Assembly (NCBI RefSeq): GCF_900105385.1
Contig: NZ_LT629772.1
Span: 5,580,001 to 5,644,000, forward strand
Direction: 5' to 3'
Origin: Microlunatus soli
GTDB taxonomy: Bacteria; Actinomycetota; Actinomycetes; Propionibacteriales; Propionibacteriaceae
DNA: 64,000 nucleotides
The translations under genes were made by a program, and so were the position numbers. Positions within the stretch are counted from its first letter, which is position 1. Every line of letters begins with the position of its first letter. The notes beneath the pieces were generated by a model. The model was not told the DNA's origin and did not search any database. It saw only the letters and a list, made by a program, of their open reading frames with translations. This document shows, in pieces, positions 62,195 to 64,000 of the stretch.

Positions 62195-63604
62195 ATGGGT
62201 AAGACGCTGAGTGAAAAGGTGTGGGACGCCCACGTTGTGGCCGCCGACGAGAACACCGAATTGCTCTACATCGACCTGCACCTGGTCCACGAGGTGACCA
62301 GTCCGCAGGCCTTCGACGGACTCCGGCAAGCCGGGCGGAAGGTCAGACGCCCCGACCTCACCCTGCTCACCGAGGACCACAACATTCCCACGGTGGACGT
62401 CGACAAACCCATTGCCGACCCGGTTTCGCGTACCCAGGTGGAGACGCTGCGCAAGAACGCCGAGGAGTTCGGTCTGCGGATCCACAAGCTCGGCGATCTT
62501 GATCAGGGCATCGTGCACATCATCGGTCCGCAGCTGGGTCTGACCCAGCCCGGGATGACGGTGGTGTGTGGGGATTCACACACCTCGACCCATGGCGCCT
62601 TCGGTGCATTGGCCTTCGGCATCGGCACCTCCGAGGTGGAGCACGTGCTGGCCACCCAGAGCCTGGCCCAGCGCAAGCCGAAGACGATGGCGGTCAACGT
62701 CAACGGTGAACTGCCCGAGGGTGTCACCGCCAAGGACATCGTGCTGGCGCTGATCGCCAAGGTCGGTACCGGCGGCGGTCAGGGATATGTCGCGGAGTAT
62801 CGCGGTGCGGCCATCGAGAAGCTGTCGATGGAGGGCCGGATGACGATCTGCAACATGAGCATCGAGTGGGGCGCCAAGGCAGGCATGGTCGCGCCGGACG
62901 AGACGACCTTCGAATACCTCAAGGGCCGTCCGCACGCGCCGCAGGGTGCCGACTGGGATGCCGCGGTCGAATACTGGAAGTCGTTGCGGACCGACGCAGA
63001 CGCCACGTTCGATCTGGAAGTCGATCTTGACGCCGCCGACCTGTCACCGTTCGTCACCTGGGGAACGAACCCGGGTCAGGGTGTGCCGTTGTCCGGCTCG
63101 GTGCCGGATCCGGAGACCTTCACCGACGAGTCGTCCAGGGTTGCGGCGCAGAAGGCGCTGGAGTACATGGACCTCAAGGCCGGTACGCCGATGCGCGAGG
63201 TCGCCGTCGACACGATCTTCCTCGGGTCCTGCACCAACGGCCGGATCGAGGACCTGCGGGCCGCCGCAGAGGTGATCAAGGGACACACGATCTCCGATGC
63301 CGTACGGATGCTGGTCGTCCCGGGATCGGCCCGGGTCCGACTGCAGGCCGAGTCCGAGGGCCTCGATGTCGTGTTCAAGGAAGCCGGCGCCGAATGGCGT
63401 GGTGCCGGATGCTCGATGTGTCTGGCGATGAACCCGGACAAGCTGGCGCCGGGCGAACGCAGCGCGTCGACCTCCAATCGCAACTTCGAAGGCCGGCAGG
63501 GCAAGGGCGGCCGTACCCATCTGGTGTCGCCGGTCGTCGCGGCGGCGACGGCGATCACCGGCAAACTGACCGCGCCCGCTGACCTGCCCGTCCGCAACGG
63601 CTGA
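62195..63604 (+). CDS. leuC: 3-isopropylmalate/(R)-2-methylmalate dehydratase large subunit
   Basis: A 469-aa aconitase-superfamily subunit. KVWDAHVV and [12 protein letters not shown] open the protein; [45 protein letters not shown] and [14 protein letters not shown] hold the three Fe-S cysteines. It isomerises isopropylmalate for leucine and citramalate for isoleucine, so it serves both LeuB routes here. ATG 62195. Confidence 0.98.
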   Translation: MGKTLSEKVWDAHVVAADENTELLYIDLHLVHEVTSPQAFDGLRQAGRKVRRPDLTLLTEDHNIPTVDVDKPIADPVSRTQVETLRKNAEEFGLRIHKLGDLDQGIVHIIGPQLGLTQPGMTVVCGDSHTSTHGAFGALAFGIGTSEVEHVLATQSLAQRKPKTMAVNVNGELPEGVTAKDIVLALIAKVGTGGGQGYVAEYRGAAIEKLSMEGRMTICNMSIEWGAKAGMVAPDETTFEYLKGRPHAPQGADWDAAVEYWKSLRTDADATFDLEVDLDAADLSPFVTWGTNPGQGVPLSGSVPDPETFTDESSRVAAQKALEYMDLKAGTPMREVAVDTIFLGSCTNGRIEDLRAAAEVIKGHTISDAVRMLVVPGSARVRLQAESEGLDVVFKEAGAEWRGAGCSMCLAMNPDKLAPGERSASTSNRNFEGRQGKGGRTHLVSPVVAAATAITGKLTAPADLPVRNG

Positions 63605-63633
63605 TCGCATCGGCTGACCAAGGAGACCTGATC

Positions 63634-64000
63634 ATGGAAAAGTTCACCAGCCACACGGGCACCGGTCTGCCGTTGCGTCGCAGCAACGTCGACACCGACC
63701 AGATCATCCCGGCCGTGTATCTGAAGCGGGTCACCCGGACCGGCTTCGAGGACGGGCTGTTCGCCGCCTGGCGTAACGATCCGGAGTTCGTGCTGAATCT
63801 GCCGCAGTACAAGCTCGCCAGCATTCTGATCCCGGGCCCCGATTTCGGGACCGGATCGTCCCGGGAGCACGCGGTCTGGGCCCTGCAGGACTACGGGTTC
63901 AAGGTCATCATCGGCTCCCGCTTCGGCGACATCTTCTCCAACAACTCCGGCAACGCGGGTCTGCTGCTGGCCAAGGTCGGACAGGACGACGTCGAGCAGC
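63634..64000 (+). CDS. leuD: 3-isopropylmalate dehydratase small subunit, 3' truncated by window end
   Basis: The frame from ATG 63634 (GGAGACC upstream, 29 bp after the leuC stop) is open to the last base, 122 codons. [24 protein letters not shown] is the LeuD start; [31 protein letters not shown] is the conserved swivel-domain segment. LeuD is about 200 aa, so roughly 80 residues lie beyond the window. Forms a heterodimer with LeuC. Confidence 0.97.
   Translation, partial: MEKFTSHTGTGLPLRRSNVDTDQIIPAVYLKRVTRTGFEDGLFAAWRNDPEFVLNLPQYKLASILIPGPDFGTGSSREHAVWALQDYGFKVIIGSRFGDIFSNNSGNAGLLLAKVGQDDVEQ

Overview
The window is high-GC actinobacterial chromosome. Evidence is the GC-rich third codon positions, frequent GTG starts, TANNNT-type -10 boxes placed 6-8 nt before start codons (leaderless genes), an IclR regulator divergent from leuCD, and carbohydrate ABC importers with no ATPase of their own. 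My best guess is Propionibacteriales, Microlunatus-like, but that is inference from style. I see no phage, transposase, rRNA or CRISPR. The only tRNA is tRNA-Gln(CTG).

Layout. 1-6.0 kb: 5'-truncated aminoglycoside adenylyltransferase, secreted lamin-tail-domain protein, methyltransferase, hisF, then a 2-hydroxyacid dehydrogenase / HIT / GT87 operon. 6.3-8.7 kb: ilvD and a secreted beta/gamma-crystallin-like protein. 8.8-17.7 kb: a winged-helix protein, then an arabinoside locus (GH51, two unknown proteins and an SDR, divergent from a LacI regulator and a three-gene sugar importer) with an identical 15-bp operator-like sequence in front of both arms. 17.7-22.6 kb: secernin-like hydrolase and a fructose/ribose-type importer coupled to a universal stress protein. 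23-34.5 kb: branched-chain amino acid genes ilvB-ilvN-ilvC, leuB, ilvE and cimA, with a membrane protein, an O-methyltransferase, a sulfatase and a Nudix gene interspersed. ilvB and cimA each follow a leader peptide and attenuator; the cimA leader carries two Ile codons, matching isoleucine made through citramalate. 34.5-39.5 kb: an organosulfur operon (flavin reductase, SsuABC-like importer, FMN monooxygenase) led by a small ORF ending in Cys-Arg-stop; its permease is frameshifted by a third copy of a 7-bp repeat.

39.6-49.8 kb: amylo-1,6-glucosidase-like protein, acetyltransferase, thymidine phosphorylase, NmrA-like reductase, FAH-family enzyme, CPBP protease, HerA-like ATPase, tRNA-Gln, and a divergent regulator/acetyltransferase pair with overlapping leaderless promoters. 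49.8-57.3 kb: a phosphonate catabolism locus (dehydrogenase, LysR, phosphonatase-like hydrolase, GntR, FAD amine oxidase, phnDCE) without a visible PhnW transaminase. 57.4-62.1 kb: a rifampin-phosphotransferase-like enzyme with a TetR gene and a near-perfect palindrome over its start, a nucleotidyltransferase and an IclR regulator. The window ends in leuC and a truncated leuD.

Together the window holds most of valine, leucine and isoleucine synthesis (ilvBNCDE, leuBCD, cimA) plus catabolic islands for arabinosides, simple sugars, organosulfur compounds and aminophosphonates. Long perfect inverted repeats mark three convergent gene junctions.
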